A stretch of 64,000 bases of DNA from Candidatus Tisiphia endosymbiont of Nedyus quadrimaculatus (GCF_964059235.1 NZ_OZ060452.1:372001-436000); one strand, 5' to 3'; shown: positions 26,093 through 35,411, counted from the first letter of the stretch. The notes: a model not told the origin generated them from the sequence alone. Numbers and translations are program-made.

Positions 26093-26117
26093 ATACTTGA
26101 CTAAATTAGTAGGATAT
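26093..26117. promoter_or_regulatory. IscR type-1 binding box over the iscR promoter
   Basis: ATACTTGACTAAATTAGTAG then GATAT agrees with 23 of 25 positions of the E. coli type-1 IscR consensus ATASYYGACTRWWWYAGTCR(RSTAT). The site covers the -35 element and most of the spacer, so [2Fe-2S]-IscR bound there would block its own promoter. Confidence 0.75.
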
Positions 26118-26125
26118 TATATAGT
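26097..26125 (+). promoter_or_regulatory. Strong sigma70 promoter for iscR
   Basis: TTGACT, a 17-nt spacer and TATAGT; the -10 ends 26 nt before the ATG. The -35 lies inside the IscR box. Confidence 0.75.
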
Positions 26126-26151
26126 AATGTTATTATAGTGGAGTTGTTTGT

Positions 26152-26583
26152 ATGCAATTAACTACAAAGGGGCGATATGCTGTAATGGCTATCTTAGAGA
26201 TCGCATCTCAAATGTCGGATATGCCTGTTACCTTGGCTGAAATTTCGGCAAAACAAAATATATCGGTTAACTATTTGGAGCAAATTTTTGCAAAACTTAA
26301 GAAAGCTAATATAGTTAGATCAGCGAAAGGTCCAAAAGGTGGTTACATCATTAATGAAAAATTAAATAATATCAAGATTACTAATATTATTGATGCGGTA
26401 GATGAGAATATTGAAATGACAAGATGTTTAGGAAAATCTCAGAATAGTTGCGTACCTAATAAAGTAAAATGTAACGCTCATCATTTATGGTTAGGTTTAA
26501 GTAAGCATATAAGGAACTATTTTGACACCATCTCTGTAGCTGATATGCTAGCTGATACACTAGATAGCTCTAAAAGTTTTTGA
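26152..26583 (+). CDS. iscR: Fe-S cluster-sensing regulator IscR (Rrf2 family)
   Basis: The 143-residue Rrf2 protein begins MQLTTKGRYAVMAILEIA, with a winged helix (ISAKQNISVNYLEQIFAKL). The cluster ligands Cys92, Cys100 and Cys107 match the E. coli spacing closely, with His110 or His111 as a possible fourth ligand. It should repress isc genes when its [2Fe-2S] cluster is loaded. A TGGAG ribosome site lies 8 nt before the ATG. Downstream, an inverted repeat separates it from the cysteine desulfurase genes. Confidence 0.93.
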   Translation: MQLTTKGRYAVMAILEIASQMSDMPVTLAEISAKQNISVNYLEQIFAKLKKANIVRSAKGPKGGYIINEKLNNIKITNIIDAVDENIEMTRCLGKSQNSCVPNKVKCNAHHLWLGLSKHIRNYFDTISVADMLADTLDSSKSF

Positions 26584-26630
26584 AAATTATTTTAACTTAT
26601 GTATTAGTGGGCGAGTAAATTATGTTATTA

Positions 26631-26808
26631 TAACCTCAAATATCGATGTAACATTACCGTGTCCTCATATGTCATCCCTGCGAAAGCAGGGATCTAAAAA
26701 TGTTCAATTGTCCTATTAGGCTAGTTTTTTAGACCCCTGCTTTCGCAGGGGTGACATTGTTCGCAGTTGATGCTTAACAATATAACTTGTTACATCGAAC
26801 AGAGGTTA
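26631..26808. repeat. Inverted-repeat element abutting a cysteine desulfurase start codon
   Basis: TAACCTC...ATCGATGTAA at 26631-26651 is mirrored by TTACATCGAACAGAGGTTA at 26790-26808, the same ends as the element at 20298-20710. The centre holds a CCCTGCGAAAGCAGGG hairpin and its CCCCTGCTTTCGCAGGGG counterpart. The right end is 4 bp before the ATG at 26813, so the desulfurase's leader is the repeat itself. Confidence 0.75.
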
Positions 26809-26812
26809 TTAT

Positions 26813-27976
26813 ATGTTATATTTAGACCATAATTCTACTACTAACGTTCATCCTAAGGTTAAGGAGCTTATGAAGAATTTGCTCGAAGAAGCATATAATC
26901 CGTCTTCTATTCATACCAAGGGACGTTATGCTAGGAGTTTAGTAGAAACAGCTAGGGAGCAAGTTGCAAGATCTGTGGGTGTTGACATAAATTCTAGAGA
27001 ATATCAGGTTATTTTTACTTCCTCTGGCACAGAAAGTAATAATTTGCTGATGAATAATTATTATGACGGAGAAATTTTTGTTTCTAGCATAGAACATTTA
27101 TCGATCTTTGATCATGTTAAATATAGAAATAATATTAAAATTATTCGTGTCGATAGTGATGGCATTGTTGATGCTCAGCATTTAGGAGAACTGCTATCGG
27201 TTAGTCATAGCAATAAAAAGCTCGTGTCTGTAATGCTAGCTAATAATGAAAGTGGTGTTGTGCAAAATGTACAAGAGCTGGTTAAAATTGCCCAAAAATA
27301 TGGGGCAGTATTTCATAGTGATTGTGTTCAGGCAGTTGGCAAAATATCGGTCAATATTAAAGAATTAGGAGTTGATTTTGCTACTATATCAAGTCATAAA
27401 TTAGGAGGAGTACAGGGAAGTAGTGCGTTGATTGCTAAAGCAGAGTATACACTTAAAGCAATGATGATTGGTGGAGGGCAAGAGAGAAACATCCGCTCAG
27501 GTACAGAAAATGTACTAGCGATTGCTTCGTTCGGGCTTGTGTCATCAATAGCGACTACAGAGATAGAAGATAGATACAAAAAAATGAAGAAATTACAGAC
27601 ATATTTGGAGCAAAATTTGTGCAACTATAAAAATGTTAAAATAGTGTCGAAAGATGTTGAAAGATTACCAAATACCACGTTGATACTCGTACCTAACACT
27701 GATGCACAAACCAAATTGATAGCTTTCGATTTACGGGATATAGCAGTTAGTTCCGGTTCTGCCTGTTCATCAGGGAGAGTTGGTAAGTCACATGTTTTAT
27801 CGAATATGGGGTTTAGTGAGGATGATACTAGGTCTTCGATTAGAGTCAGCTTTGATTATCAACAAACTACCCAAGATGTTGTAACGTTTATTAAAGCATT
27901 TGAAGAAATATACGCTTCTAACTTAAACGTCATTGCGAGGAGCTACTTTAGTAGCGACGAGGCAATCCATATCTAA
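26813..27976 (+). CDS. Cysteine desulfurase family protein (second copy, NifS/IscS-like)
   Basis: The 387-residue class V PLP enzyme starts LYLDHNSTTNVHPKV. It has the PLP lysine in ATISSHKLGGVQGSSAL (His-Lys near residue 194), GGGQERNIRSGTENV, and the active-site cysteine in SSGSACSSGRVGKSHVL. It is one of two tandem desulfurases; the next gene is the canonical IscS. The last ~16 residues (NVIARSYFSSDEAIHI) are encoded by one arm of a palindromic repeat, so the native tail has been replaced. A role in delivering sulfur to IscU or tRNA thiolation is possible. Confidence 0.85.
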   Translation: MLYLDHNSTTNVHPKVKELMKNLLEEAYNPSSIHTKGRYARSLVETAREQVARSVGVDINSREYQVIFTSSGTESNNLLMNNYYDGEIFVSSIEHLSIFDHVKYRNNIKIIRVDSDGIVDAQHLGELLSVSHSNKKLVSVMLANNESGVVQNVQELVKIAQKYGAVFHSDCVQAVGKISVNIKELGVDFATISSHKLGGVQGSSALIAKAEYTLKAMMIGGGQERNIRSGTENVLAIASFGLVSSIATTEIEDRYKKMKKLQTYLEQNLCNYKNVKIVSKDVERLPNTTLILVPNTDAQTKLIAFDLRDIAVSSGSACSSGRVGKSHVLSNMGFSEDDTRSSIRVSFDYQQTTQDVVTFIKAFEEIYASNLNVIARSYFSSDEAIHI

Positions 27977-28024
27977 TTTCTTGGATTGCTTCGTCGTAGC
28001 AATGCTACTTCCTCGCAATGACGT
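27927..28024. repeat. CGTCATTGCGAGGAG-type palindrome joining two cysteine desulfurase genes
   Basis: ACGTCATTGCGAGGAGCTAC on the left and GTAGCAATGCTACTTCCTCG...ACGT on the right make a 98-bp imperfect inverted repeat. It encodes the C-terminus of the first gene and reaches the earliest possible ATG of iscS. The CGTCATTGCGAGGAG module is also inside both MITE copies at 10.9 and 12.5 kb. Confidence 0.8.
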
Positions 28025-28086
28025 ATAACCCTTCTAGGTACAGGGATGATCTTAAAAATCACAGGAACGTTAAAAGAGTAACTAGT

Positions 28087-29343
28087 ATGGATGAATTAGA
28101 AAAATTAAGACAAAAAGTAAAATTAAGTGGTAAATCACTACCAATTTATATGGATTATCAAGCGACAACTCCTATGGATACAAGGGTTCTGGAATGTATG
28201 CTGCCATATTTTACCACTAAATTTGGTAATCCGCATTCTAGGAGTCATTCCTTTGGTTGGGAAGCTGAAGAAGCTGTGGAGTTGTCGAGAAAAGCAGTAG
28301 CAAGGCTTATTGGAGCAGATCCTAAAGAGATTATTTTTACTTCTGGTGCTACTGAATCTAATAATTTAGCTATTAAAGGAATTGCTAAATTCTATGGTAA
28401 TAAAAAAAATCATATAGTGACGGTGGTAAGTGAACATAAATGCGTTTTAGATGCTTGTAGACATTTAGAAGATGGAGGATTTAAGGTAACATATTTGCCA
28501 ATTCAGCCAAGTGGTTTGATTGATTTAGAAATATTGAAAAATGCCATAACAGATCAAACTATACTGGTATCGGTGATGGCTGTGAATAATGAGATTGGTG
28601 TTATCCAACCAATTAAAGAAATTGGCAAAATTTGTCGTGAACGAGGAGTATTCTTTCATTCAGATATTGCCCAAGGATATGGTAAAATTCCCATAGATGT
28701 TAATGATTGTAACATTGATCTGGCAAGTATTTCTGGGCATAAAATTTATGGTCCCAAAGGTATTGGGGCTTTATATGTAAGGAAAAAGCCTAGGGTACGA
28801 TTAGTGCCGATTTTAAATGGTGGTGGGCAGGAAAGAGGTATGCGTTCTGGAACTCTACCAACTCCTTTAATTGTTGGGCTTGGCAAGGCTGCTGAAATAG
28901 CTCTGCTTGAAATGCAAAAAGATGCTAAGCATGTAGAAGAACTTTTTGATAGGTTTTATGATAATATTACTAAAGAAATTGCCGATGTTTATCTAAATGG
29001 TTCTAGGCATAATAGATATAAGGGAAATCTAAATCTAAGTTTTGCTTATGTGGAAGGTGAGTCTATGATACTAGCTATTAAAGACTTAGCCGTTTCGTCC
29101 GGTTCTGCTTGTACATCATCTTCGCTTGAACCATCATATGTGCTAAAAGCTATGGGTGTTGATGAAGAAATGGCACATACATCGATTAGGTTTGGTATTG
29201 GTAGATTTACTACTAGAGAAGAAATCGATTATGCTGCAGCGTTAATAGCGTCAAAAATTAATAAATTAAGAGAGCTAAGCCCTCTTTGGGAGATGGTGCA
29301 AGAGGGAGTTGATTTAAAGCAAATCAAGTGGGCAACACATTGA
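28087..29343 (+). CDS. iscS: Cysteine desulfurase IscS
   Basis: IscS takes sulfur from cysteine for Fe-S clusters and thiolated tRNA. The start at 28087 (MDELEKL) is preferred; an in-frame ATG at 28018 adds 23 residues, but it lies in the palindrome and those residues have no counterpart in Rickettsia IscS. Signatures are [14 protein letters not shown], the PLP lysine in [16 protein letters not shown], the [12 protein letters not shown] loop, and the active-site cysteine in [14 protein letters not shown]. The C-terminus [15 protein letters not shown] binds IscU in relatives. It follows the paralogue and precedes iscU after a repeat-filled gap. Confidence 0.95.
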   Translation: MDELEKLRQKVKLSGKSLPIYMDYQATTPMDTRVLECMLPYFTTKFGNPHSRSHSFGWEAEEAVELSRKAVARLIGADPKEIIFTSGATESNNLAIKGIAKFYGNKKNHIVTVVSEHKCVLDACRHLEDGGFKVTYLPIQPSGLIDLEILKNAITDQTILVSVMAVNNEIGVIQPIKEIGKICRERGVFFHSDIAQGYGKIPIDVNDCNIDLASISGHKIYGPKGIGALYVRKKPRVRLVPILNGGGQERGMRSGTLPTPLIVGLGKAAEIALLEMQKDAKHVEELFDRFYDNITKEIADVYLNGSRHNRYKGNLNLSFAYVEGESMILAIKDLAVSSGSACTSSSLEPSYVLKAMGVDEEMAHTSIRFGIGRFTTREEIDYAAALIASKINKLRELSPLWEMVQEGVDLKQIKWATH

Positions 29344-29372
29344 TGTGTCATTGTTGTGCAGTGTTTCAACGA

Positions 29373-29530
29373 GAACGATGTCATTCCCGTGTAGGATTTG
29401 CCCACGTGGATCACTAGTATGTCATCCCTGCCTTCGCAGGGATGACATACTTTTTGCCCTGTAAGTACCATTACTTACGTTGGCTTTTTGATCCACGTGG
29501 GCAATGCCTTCCCGCGTAGGCGGAAATGAT
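29373..29530. repeat. Composite repeat with GTAAGT...ACTTAC hairpin, copy 3 of 4 (inverted)
   Basis: GATGTCATTCCCG, CACGTGGATCA and a CCCTGCCTTCGCAGGG hairpin are followed by GTAAGTACCATTACTTACGT, GATCCACGTGGGCAATGCC and CCCGCGTAGGCGG. It lies between iscS and iscU, splitting the isc genes. Confidence 0.75.
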
Positions 29531-29586
29531 ACCGAGGTTGCTTAGATGGTTATCACTTAATTATTATAATATAGATAGGAAATAAA

Positions 29587-29970
29587 ATGGCATATAGTCT
29601 AAAAGTGCTGGATCACTATGAAAATCCTCGTAATGTAGGGTCATTAGATAAAAATGATGCATATGTTGGAACAGGTCTTGTTGGAGCTCCTGCATGCGGT
29701 GATGTAATGAAGCTACAAATTAAAGTTAGTGAAGATGGAATTATTACAGATGCCAAATTTAAAACTTTTGGTTGTGGTTCTGCTATTGCTTCAAGTTCTT
29801 TAGTAACAGAATGGGTTAAGGGTAAATCTATTGATGAGGCTGGTAGTATAAAAAATACTGAAATAGCCAAAGAACTATCTTTACCGCCAGTAAAACTCCA
29901 TTGCTCTTTATTGGCAGAAGATGCAATAAAAGCTGCAATAGCTGATTATAAAACTAAAAAATTGCAGTAG
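29587..29970 (+). CDS. iscU: Fe-S cluster scaffold IscU
   Basis: The 127-residue scaffold has the three cluster-ligand cysteines in GAPACGD (about residue 37), FGCGSAIASSSL (about 63) and LHCSLLAEDAI (about 106), and the chaperone-binding LPPVK just before the last one. IscU receives sulfur from IscS and iron, helped by CyaY. AGGAAA lies 6 nt before the ATG. It is followed by iscA after 4 bp. Confidence 0.96.
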   Translation: MAYSLKVLDHYENPRNVGSLDKNDAYVGTGLVGAPACGDVMKLQIKVSEDGIITDAKFKTFGCGSAIASSSLVTEWVKGKSIDEAGSIKNTEIAKELSLPPVKLHCSLLAEDAIKAAIADYKTKKLQ

Positions 29971-29974
29971 ACTT

Positions 29975-30307
29975 ATGAAAAATATTATGTCATTGACTGA
30001 TGCAGCAGCTAAGCAAATAAAGCTATTGATAGGCAAACGTAATAAACCATCTTTTGGTATTAGGGTTGGGGTAAAATCTGGTGGCTGTTCTGGTCTATCT
30101 TATTACGTAGAATATGCGGATGACAAGAATAAGTTTGATGAGGTGATAGAAGATAAAGGTGTACGAATATTAATCGATCCAAAAGCTCTGATGTATATTC
30201 TAGCAAGTGAAATGGATTATGTAGAAGACAAGTTTAAATCCGGGTTTACTTTTAATAACCCAAATGAAAAAGGTAGTTGTGGGTGTGGAAAGTCGTTTAA
30301 TATATAA
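29975..30307 (+). CDS. iscA: Fe-S cluster carrier IscA
   Basis: The 110-residue A-type carrier has its three conserved cysteines in GVKSGGCSGLSYYVEYAD and GSCGCGKSF. It passes clusters to target apoproteins. In most proteobacteria hscB, hscA and fdx follow; here a toxin-antitoxin pair follows, so those genes lie elsewhere. Confidence 0.95.
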   Translation: MKNIMSLTDAAAKQIKLLIGKRNKPSFGIRVGVKSGGCSGLSYYVEYADDKNKFDEVIEDKGVRILIDPKALMYILASEMDYVEDKFKSGFTFNNPNEKGSCGCGKSFNI

Positions 30308-30364
30308 AAAAATATTTCTGTTTTTATAAGTTACTGATATACTTACTTAAGTAGCTATTAAATA

Positions 30365-30613
30365 ATGAGTACGAAAATGACAAGGCTAAGTATCGATATT
30401 CCTAATGAACTACATCAGTTCTTAAAAATTCACACTGCGTACAGAAAAGATACAATAATGAATTTTGTAAGAGAAGCTATATATATTAGAATACATCAAG
30501 AAAAGAAATTAAACGAAGAATCTGTTAAAACATTAAAAGAATCAAGAGAAGGCTTAAATATAAATACATATCCATCTTATGAAGAAATGTACAAAAAACT
30601 AAACTTGATATGA
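30365..30613 (+). CDS. Ribbon-helix-helix antitoxin (partner of YafQ-like toxin)
   Basis: The 82-residue protein begins TRLSIDIPNELHQFLKIHTA, the strand-helix-helix layout of RHH/CopG antitoxins, and ends with a linker and SYEEMYKKLNLI, a typical C-terminal toxin-binding peptide. It overlaps the toxin by 4 bp (ATGA), as antitoxin-toxin pairs often do, and probably autoregulates the pair. Confidence 0.75.
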   Translation: MSTKMTRLSIDIPNELHQFLKIHTAYRKDTIMNFVREAIYIRIHQEKKLNEESVKTLKESREGLNINTYPSYEEMYKKLNLI

Positions 30614-30900
30614 TTATACAAAGTGCTACTAGACGATTTGAGAAAGAATTATCTATAATGCACAAACGTGGTAAAAACATTACAAAATTAATAGAAACAA
30701 CTGATTTGTTGGTAAAAAATATTAATGAAGGTGTAGAACATCATTTGTTATTACCTACCAAATATTGTTTACACAAAATTGTAAATATGAATAATATTTG
30801 GAATTGTCATATAGAACCTGACTGGATATTACTTTACTACTTAAACGATGAAATATTAAGGCTAGAACGTACGGGAACACACAGCGATATCTTTAAATGA
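30610..30900 (+). CDS. YafQ-family (RelE superfamily) mRNA interferase toxin
   Basis: The 96-residue protein follows E. coli YafQ at the C-terminus: HIEPDWILLYYLNDE then LRLERTGTHSDIF. The catalytic His, Asp and Trp (HxxxDW) and the C-terminal His and Phe are all present, so it looks intact. YafQ cuts ribosome-bound mRNA, in E. coli at AAA codons. The partner here is RHH rather than a recognisable DinJ. Confidence 0.8.
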   Translation: MIIQSATRRFEKELSIMHKRGKNITKLIETTDLLVKNINEGVEHHLLLPTKYCLHKIVNMNNIWNCHIEPDWILLYYLNDEILRLERTGTHSDIFK

Positions 30901-30949
30901 TGATTTAACTGGTATAGTGACTCTGTTGGTAAAATATTTAGGAAACATC

Positions 30950-32377
30950 ATGCAATTATTAGATTTCGTTAATAAAAAAAATTACATAGATGGAAATTGG
31001 CTAGATTGCCAAGAACAGTTGGAAGTATCAAATCCTGCGAATGGCAAGGTAATTGGCTCGATACCAAATTTGCCCAATGATTTAATTGTTGGTGCTATTC
31101 ACAGTTCTGTTAGAGCTTTTAAAGATTGGTCACAGACTTCTTTTGAACAAAGAATCATCATATTAAGAAAATGGCATTCTTTAATATTAGAGAATATTGA
31201 TGAATTAGCCTGTATAATTACCTTAGAGCAAGGGAAAATATTAGAAGATGCAAAGCGGGAGGTAGCATATGGAGCGTCGTTTATTGATTGGTTTGCCAGT
31301 AATATTTATAATATTCAAGGTAAAATCAAGCTTGGCAAATCAATAAATCACAAAATTATTACCGAATATGAACCGGTTGGTCCGGTTTGTGCAATTACTC
31401 CGTGGAATTTTCCAAGTAGCATGGTAGCAAGAAAAGTTGCCCCAGCACTAGCTGCTGGTTGCAGTGTTATACTTAAACCATCGGAACTCACTCCTTTTTC
31501 TGCATTGATTTTGGCTAAACTTGCAAGTGATGCTGGCATGCCAGCTGGAGTACTAAATATTATCACAGGTGATGCCAATAATATTGGGCAGATATTTTGC
31601 AATGATTTTAGAATTCGTAAATTATCATTTACTGGCTCTACTAGGGTAGGGAGGATATTATACCAAAACTCTAGTGCTACTATGAAGCGTTTGTCTCTAG
31701 AACTTGGCGGCAATGCACCATTTATTGTATTAAGTGACGTTGATCTAGAGAAGGCTGCAAGTGAGCTTATATTAGGAAAGATCAGGAATAGTGGACAATC
31801 CTGCACTTCTCCTAACAGAATATTTATTGAAGAGACAATTTATGATAAATTTTTATCGATTCTTAATATGAAATTTGCTAATCTTAAAGTAGGGGATGGT
31901 TTTGATCCTGAATCAGTTATAGGACCACTGATTAACAAAGCAGCTACAGATAAGATTTTAAAATTGATCGAAGATGCTAAAAATAAAGGTGGGCAAATCA
32001 TATGTGGAGGTAAAGCTCATAATAATTTTTTTGAGCCAACAATTATTAGCAACTGTCAGGATAATATGGAGATTTTTACAACAGAGATATTTGGACCGGT
32101 TCTTGCCTGTTATAAATTTGCTAATATAGATGAGGTTATAGCTCGATCCAATAATACGGAGTATGGATTGCAAGCTTATATATATTGCAAAAATATATCC
32201 ACAGCTCAAATAATGGCAGAAAAACTTGATTTTGGTATGGTATCAATTAATGATTCACTACCTGCTAATGCCAAAGCAGCATTTGCCGGACGCAAGAATT
32301 CAGGATTTGGAGTGGAAGGTTCGGATGAGGGAATATTTGAGTATTTGAATAGTAAATCTATAAATTTGTATAATTAA
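30950..32377 (+). CDS. gabD: NAD(P)-dependent succinate-semialdehyde dehydrogenase
   Basis: The start at 30950 has AGGA 7 nt upstream; the earlier GTG at 30917 would add 11 residues with no family match. The 475-residue enzyme shows the aldehyde dehydrogenase pattern: NFPSSMVARKVAPALAAGCS, the glutamate in LELGGNAPFIVL, the catalytic Cys in NSGQSCTSPNR, and the late PFAGRKNSG-type motif (here AFAGRKNSGFGVEGSDEG), typical of GabD. It oxidises succinate semialdehyde to succinate for the TCA cycle. A related semialdehyde is possible as the true substrate. Confidence 0.85.
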   Translation: MQLLDFVNKKNYIDGNWLDCQEQLEVSNPANGKVIGSIPNLPNDLIVGAIHSSVRAFKDWSQTSFEQRIIILRKWHSLILENIDELACIITLEQGKILEDAKREVAYGASFIDWFASNIYNIQGKIKLGKSINHKIITEYEPVGPVCAITPWNFPSSMVARKVAPALAAGCSVILKPSELTPFSALILAKLASDAGMPAGVLNIITGDANNIGQIFCNDFRIRKLSFTGSTRVGRILYQNSSATMKRLSLELGGNAPFIVLSDVDLEKAASELILGKIRNSGQSCTSPNRIFIEETIYDKFLSILNMKFANLKVGDGFDPESVIGPLINKAATDKILKLIEDAKNKGGQIICGGKAHNNFFEPTIISNCQDNMEIFTTEIFGPVLACYKFANIDEVIARSNNTEYGLQAYIYCKNISTAQIMAEKLDFGMVSINDSLPANAKAAFAGRKNSGFGVEGSDEGIFEYLNSKSINLYN

Positions 32378-32406
32378 TCCTTATATAACTTAAGGAAGAT
32401 ATCAAC

Positions 32407-33054
32407 ATGGCAAAATCAAGAAAAAAGGCAGGAGAAGAAAAATATACAGCTGAAAATTTTTATAAATTAGGAATATATTATAGCAAAAAGGCAGTTTCAT
32501 TAGAATTTGATAATGGACAACAGGAAAATATAAATGATAACTGGAGTAAGGCTGCAAAAAGTTTTTGGCTATCTTTGTGCTTAGGCAATGTAAAAGCTGC
32601 TTTTGCCTTTTTTAATTGCCGTTGCCATGTTTGTAGCAATGAGAAAGAAGATGTCGAGATAAAAACTCTAATGTATGGAGCAGCCTTACAGCTTACACCC
32701 AAAAAATGTACTGAAATGCTGCCTAAATACCGAGTAGAAGTTCCTGAGTCTATGCAGGTTATAATAGATGAGTTTGTAGCAGTAGTGAGAAAAGCTCAAT
32801 CTGATATTCATGCTGAAGGAGTGAATATAGAAATAGTAAATAGTCAAATAGCTAAATGCAGCAATCTCATTAAATTACACAGCAAGTTAACGCCTAATTG
32901 TTTACCAACATCTGCATACGAGGAGGCTGAAGCTTCTTATTCCTATAATGGCGAAGTTAATCTTGGATATCAGAGTAGTGTTAGTGATGATACTGTTAGT
33001 ACCTCTTCGACATATGTGTCACTACTAGGAGAAGAAGTACAAAGCCAAAACTAG
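32407..33054 (+). CDS. Hypothetical cytosolic alpha-helical protein
   Basis: The 215-residue protein has no signal or membrane segment. The N-terminal 80 residues look like a short SEL1/TPR-like helical pair (FYKLGIYYSKKAVSLEF; WSKAAKSFWLSLCLGNVKAAFAFF), followed by a Cys-containing stretch with CRCHVC, then a Ser/Glu/Tyr-rich tail. AAGGA lies about 9 nt before the ATG. I do not recognise a family. It is not tied to gabD or tlcA by function. A lineage-specific or secreted protein is possible. Confidence 0.6.
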   Translation: MAKSRKKAGEEKYTAENFYKLGIYYSKKAVSLEFDNGQQENINDNWSKAAKSFWLSLCLGNVKAAFAFFNCRCHVCSNEKEDVEIKTLMYGAALQLTPKKCTEMLPKYRVEVPESMQVIIDEFVAVVRKAQSDIHAEGVNIEIVNSQIAKCSNLIKLHSKLTPNCLPTSAYEEAEASYSYNGEVNLGYQSSVSDDTVSTSSTYVSLLGEEVQSQN

Positions 33055-33259
33055 AGTGTACACTCCTGGGTTCTAATGTTGGTAGATATTTTAGATCCCA
33101 GCTTTCGCAGGGGATCAGTTCTATTATTATGCCTAAAACCTTCTCGGGTTAGTTAGACTAAATATACGCCTAGTTCTCTTGTTATTTATTTTCAAATCCA
33201 TTCTTGAAAGCATATGGGTATAATAATTAGACCTATCTAGCAAAAAATAATCATTTCGT

Positions 33260-33288
33260 TTGACTTTTCTTGTATATATCTGTATAAG
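33260..33288 (+). promoter_or_regulatory. Candidate sigma70 promoter for tlcA
   Basis: TTGACT, a 17-nt spacer and TATAAG end 30 nt before the ATG. No ribosome site is apparent. Confidence 0.6.
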
Positions 33289-33318
33289 TCCACTGACTTG
33301 TAATGATAATCAAATAGT

Positions 33319-34821
33319 ATGAATAAGGTGGAAAATAATAGTTATTTCTCAGAAATGAGAAGAGTAGTTTGGCCAATTGAAGGGCATGAAAATAAGAAAT
33401 TTTTGCCGATGGCGGCTATGATGTTTTGTATTTTGCTCAACTATTCCACTCTTAGATCGATAAAAGATGGATTTGTGGTAACAGCTATTGGTCCTGAAGC
33501 AATAAGTTTTGTAAAAACCTATGTTGTTTTACCAATGGCAGTACTATTTATGGTTGCTTACGTAAAGCTTTGTGATGTGTTAAAACAAGAAAATGTTTTT
33601 TATGCTGTAACTAGTTTTTTTCTTGCATATTTTATCCTATTCACTTTTGTCTTATATCCTTACCCAGAGTTAGTGCATCCTAATCCCGAAACAATCGATG
33701 CATTGAGTAATGAATATCCAAATTTTAAGTGGTTCATTAGGGTAGTTGGTAAGTGGAGCTTTGCAATCTTTTATGCTATATCAGAACTTTGGGGAAGTAT
33801 GATGCTTAGCTTATTATTTTGGCAATTTGCTAACCAAATTACTAAGACTGAAGAGGCAAAGCGTTTTTATTCTATGTTTGGTATGTTAGCGAATTTATCT
33901 TTACCAGTCACTGCATTAATACTTGGCTATTTTTTAAGCAAAGAAACTCAAATAGTTTCAGAAGAACTGAAATTTACGCCGCTACTTGTTATTATGATGA
34001 GTAGTGCTGTAGTTATCATGTTGTTATATAGATGGATGAATCAGCATGTTTTAACCGATCCTACTTTATATGACTCAACAAGTAAAGCAACCAAGAAAGG
34101 CAAGGTTAAGTTATCTCTCATAGAAAGCTTCAAAATGATTTTTAGCTCAAAATATTTAGGACTTATTGCCTTACTAATTATATGTTATGGTGTGTCAGTA
34201 AATCTTGTAGAAGGTGTATGGAAATCAAAAATTCAGCAGCTATATCCAACTAAAGAAGAATATACCATGTATATGGGGCAATTTCAGGCTTGGCAGGGTG
34301 TTACAGCTATATTGTTTATGATTATTGGCAGTAATATTCTAAGAAGGGTTTCTTGGTTCACAGCCGCTATGATTACTCCTTTGATGATGTTAATTACGGG
34401 AGTTGCTTTTTTTGCCTTTATTTTCTTTGATAGTACTATCGCGATGTATATTACTGGTTTATTCACTTCTGGACCTTTAGCAGTAGCAGTGATGATTGGC
34501 ATGATTCAAAATATTTTAAGTAAGGCAACAAAATACTCACTATTTGACGCTACTAAAAATATGGCATATATTCCTCTTGATAAAGATCTTAGAACTAAAG
34601 GTCAAGCGGCGGTAGAAGTTATAGGTGGTAGGTTCGGTAAATCTGGAGGTGGTATTATCCAGTCAACATTCTTTATCTTGCTCCCTGCTTTTACCTTCAC
34701 TGAAGCTACACCTTATTTTGCTGGCGTGTTTTTTGTTATTGTAATATTGTGGCTATACGCGATCAAAGCACTTAATAAGGAATATAAAGTTCAGATATCT
34801 GATGTCAAATCCGAAAGTTAG
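33319..34821 (+). CDS. tlcA: ATP/ADP translocase TlcA
   Basis: The 500-residue transporter with about 12 helices is very like Rickettsia TlcA, which swaps host ATP for bacterial ADP. Landmarks are [70 protein letters not shown] and [17 protein letters not shown]. It lies about 31 kb from glpT, whereas in Rickettsia genomes as I recall them the two are adjacent. It has its own promoter. Confidence 0.93.
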   Translation: MNKVENNSYFSEMRRVVWPIEGHENKKFLPMAAMMFCILLNYSTLRSIKDGFVVTAIGPEAISFVKTYVVLPMAVLFMVAYVKLCDVLKQENVFYAVTSFFLAYFILFTFVLYPYPELVHPNPETIDALSNEYPNFKWFIRVVGKWSFAIFYAISELWGSMMLSLLFWQFANQITKTEEAKRFYSMFGMLANLSLPVTALILGYFLSKETQIVSEELKFTPLLVIMMSSAVVIMLLYRWMNQHVLTDPTLYDSTSKATKKGKVKLSLIESFKMIFSSKYLGLIALLIICYGVSVNLVEGVWKSKIQQLYPTKEEYTMYMGQFQAWQGVTAILFMIIGSNILRRVSWFTAAMITPLMMLITGVAFFAFIFFDSTIAMYITGLFTSGPLAVAVMIGMIQNILSKATKYSLFDATKNMAYIPLDKDLRTKGQAAVEVIGGRFGKSGGGIIQSTFFILLPAFTFTEATPYFAGVFFVIVILWLYAIKALNKEYKVQISDVKSES

Positions 34822-34844
34822 TTGTAACGAAGTTAGATTGATGC

Positions 34845-35165
34845 AGTATTTGCCCAACGTGGATCAAAAACGCCAACATAAGTAATAGTGTTTACAGGAG
34901 CAAAAACGATGTCATCCTAGCTTTCGCGTACTAGTGTCCGGTTTAAGTCGGTTGTCATCTAAAACTAGAGCATGCGTCATCCTGAACTTGTTTCAGGATC
35001 TAGGAAATCAAGTAGTTAGCGTAAATTATCGTAAGTAACCTGAATTCGACATTAATTATTATTCTAAGCACCTTCGATGTCACCCCTGCGTAGGCAGGGG
35101 TCTAAAAAAATAGCCAAGAAAACTATTTAGACTTTTCTAGCCCCCTGCTTGGGGTAACATTGAAG
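34845..35165. repeat. Repeat cluster between tlcA and tRNA-Phe
   Basis: Copy 4 of the GTAAGT-type composite repeat (about 34845-34925, degraded) is followed by an unrelated stretch, then TAACCTGAATTCGACATTAA (35037-35056, an end like those at 20298 and 26631) and a CACCCCTGCGTAGGCAGGGG hairpin with a second CCCCCTGC module near 35140. The 514-bp gap has no gene besides these repeats. Confidence 0.65.
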
Positions 35166-35335
35166 GGGAATCAGAGAGAATGTAGTGCTATTTGTCTAGA
35201 TAAAAATTATATACTCTTTATCATTTAAAAAATTATATGGACAAAGTTTTTTTAATTAGTTATAAGAAACTCTGCCTTGAATCTTTAGCTGTAGTCAATT
35301 GATTTGAGTTTATTACACAATAGGTCTGTTTATAC

Positions 35336-35411
35336 GGCTAGATAGCTCAGTTGGTAGAGCAAAGGACTGAAAATCCTTGTGTCGCCGGTTCGATTCCGGC
35401 TCTGGCCACCA
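35336..35411 (+). tRNA. tRNA-Phe (GAA)
   Basis: A 76-nt cloverleaf with acceptor GGCTAGA/TCTGGCC (one G-T pair), D-loop TAGCTCAGTTGGTAGAGC, anticodon stem AAGGA/TCCTT with loop CTGAAAA (anticodon GAA), T-arm GCCGGTTCGATTCCGGC, and an encoded CCA. Confidence 0.95.

Noticed and set aside
29229-29471. 80-codon minus-strand ORF at the iscS end
   Set aside because: Covers the iscS 3' end and a composite repeat.
30917-30949. GTG start giving a longer GabD
   Set aside because: The ATG at 30950 has a ribosome site and fits the family N-terminus.
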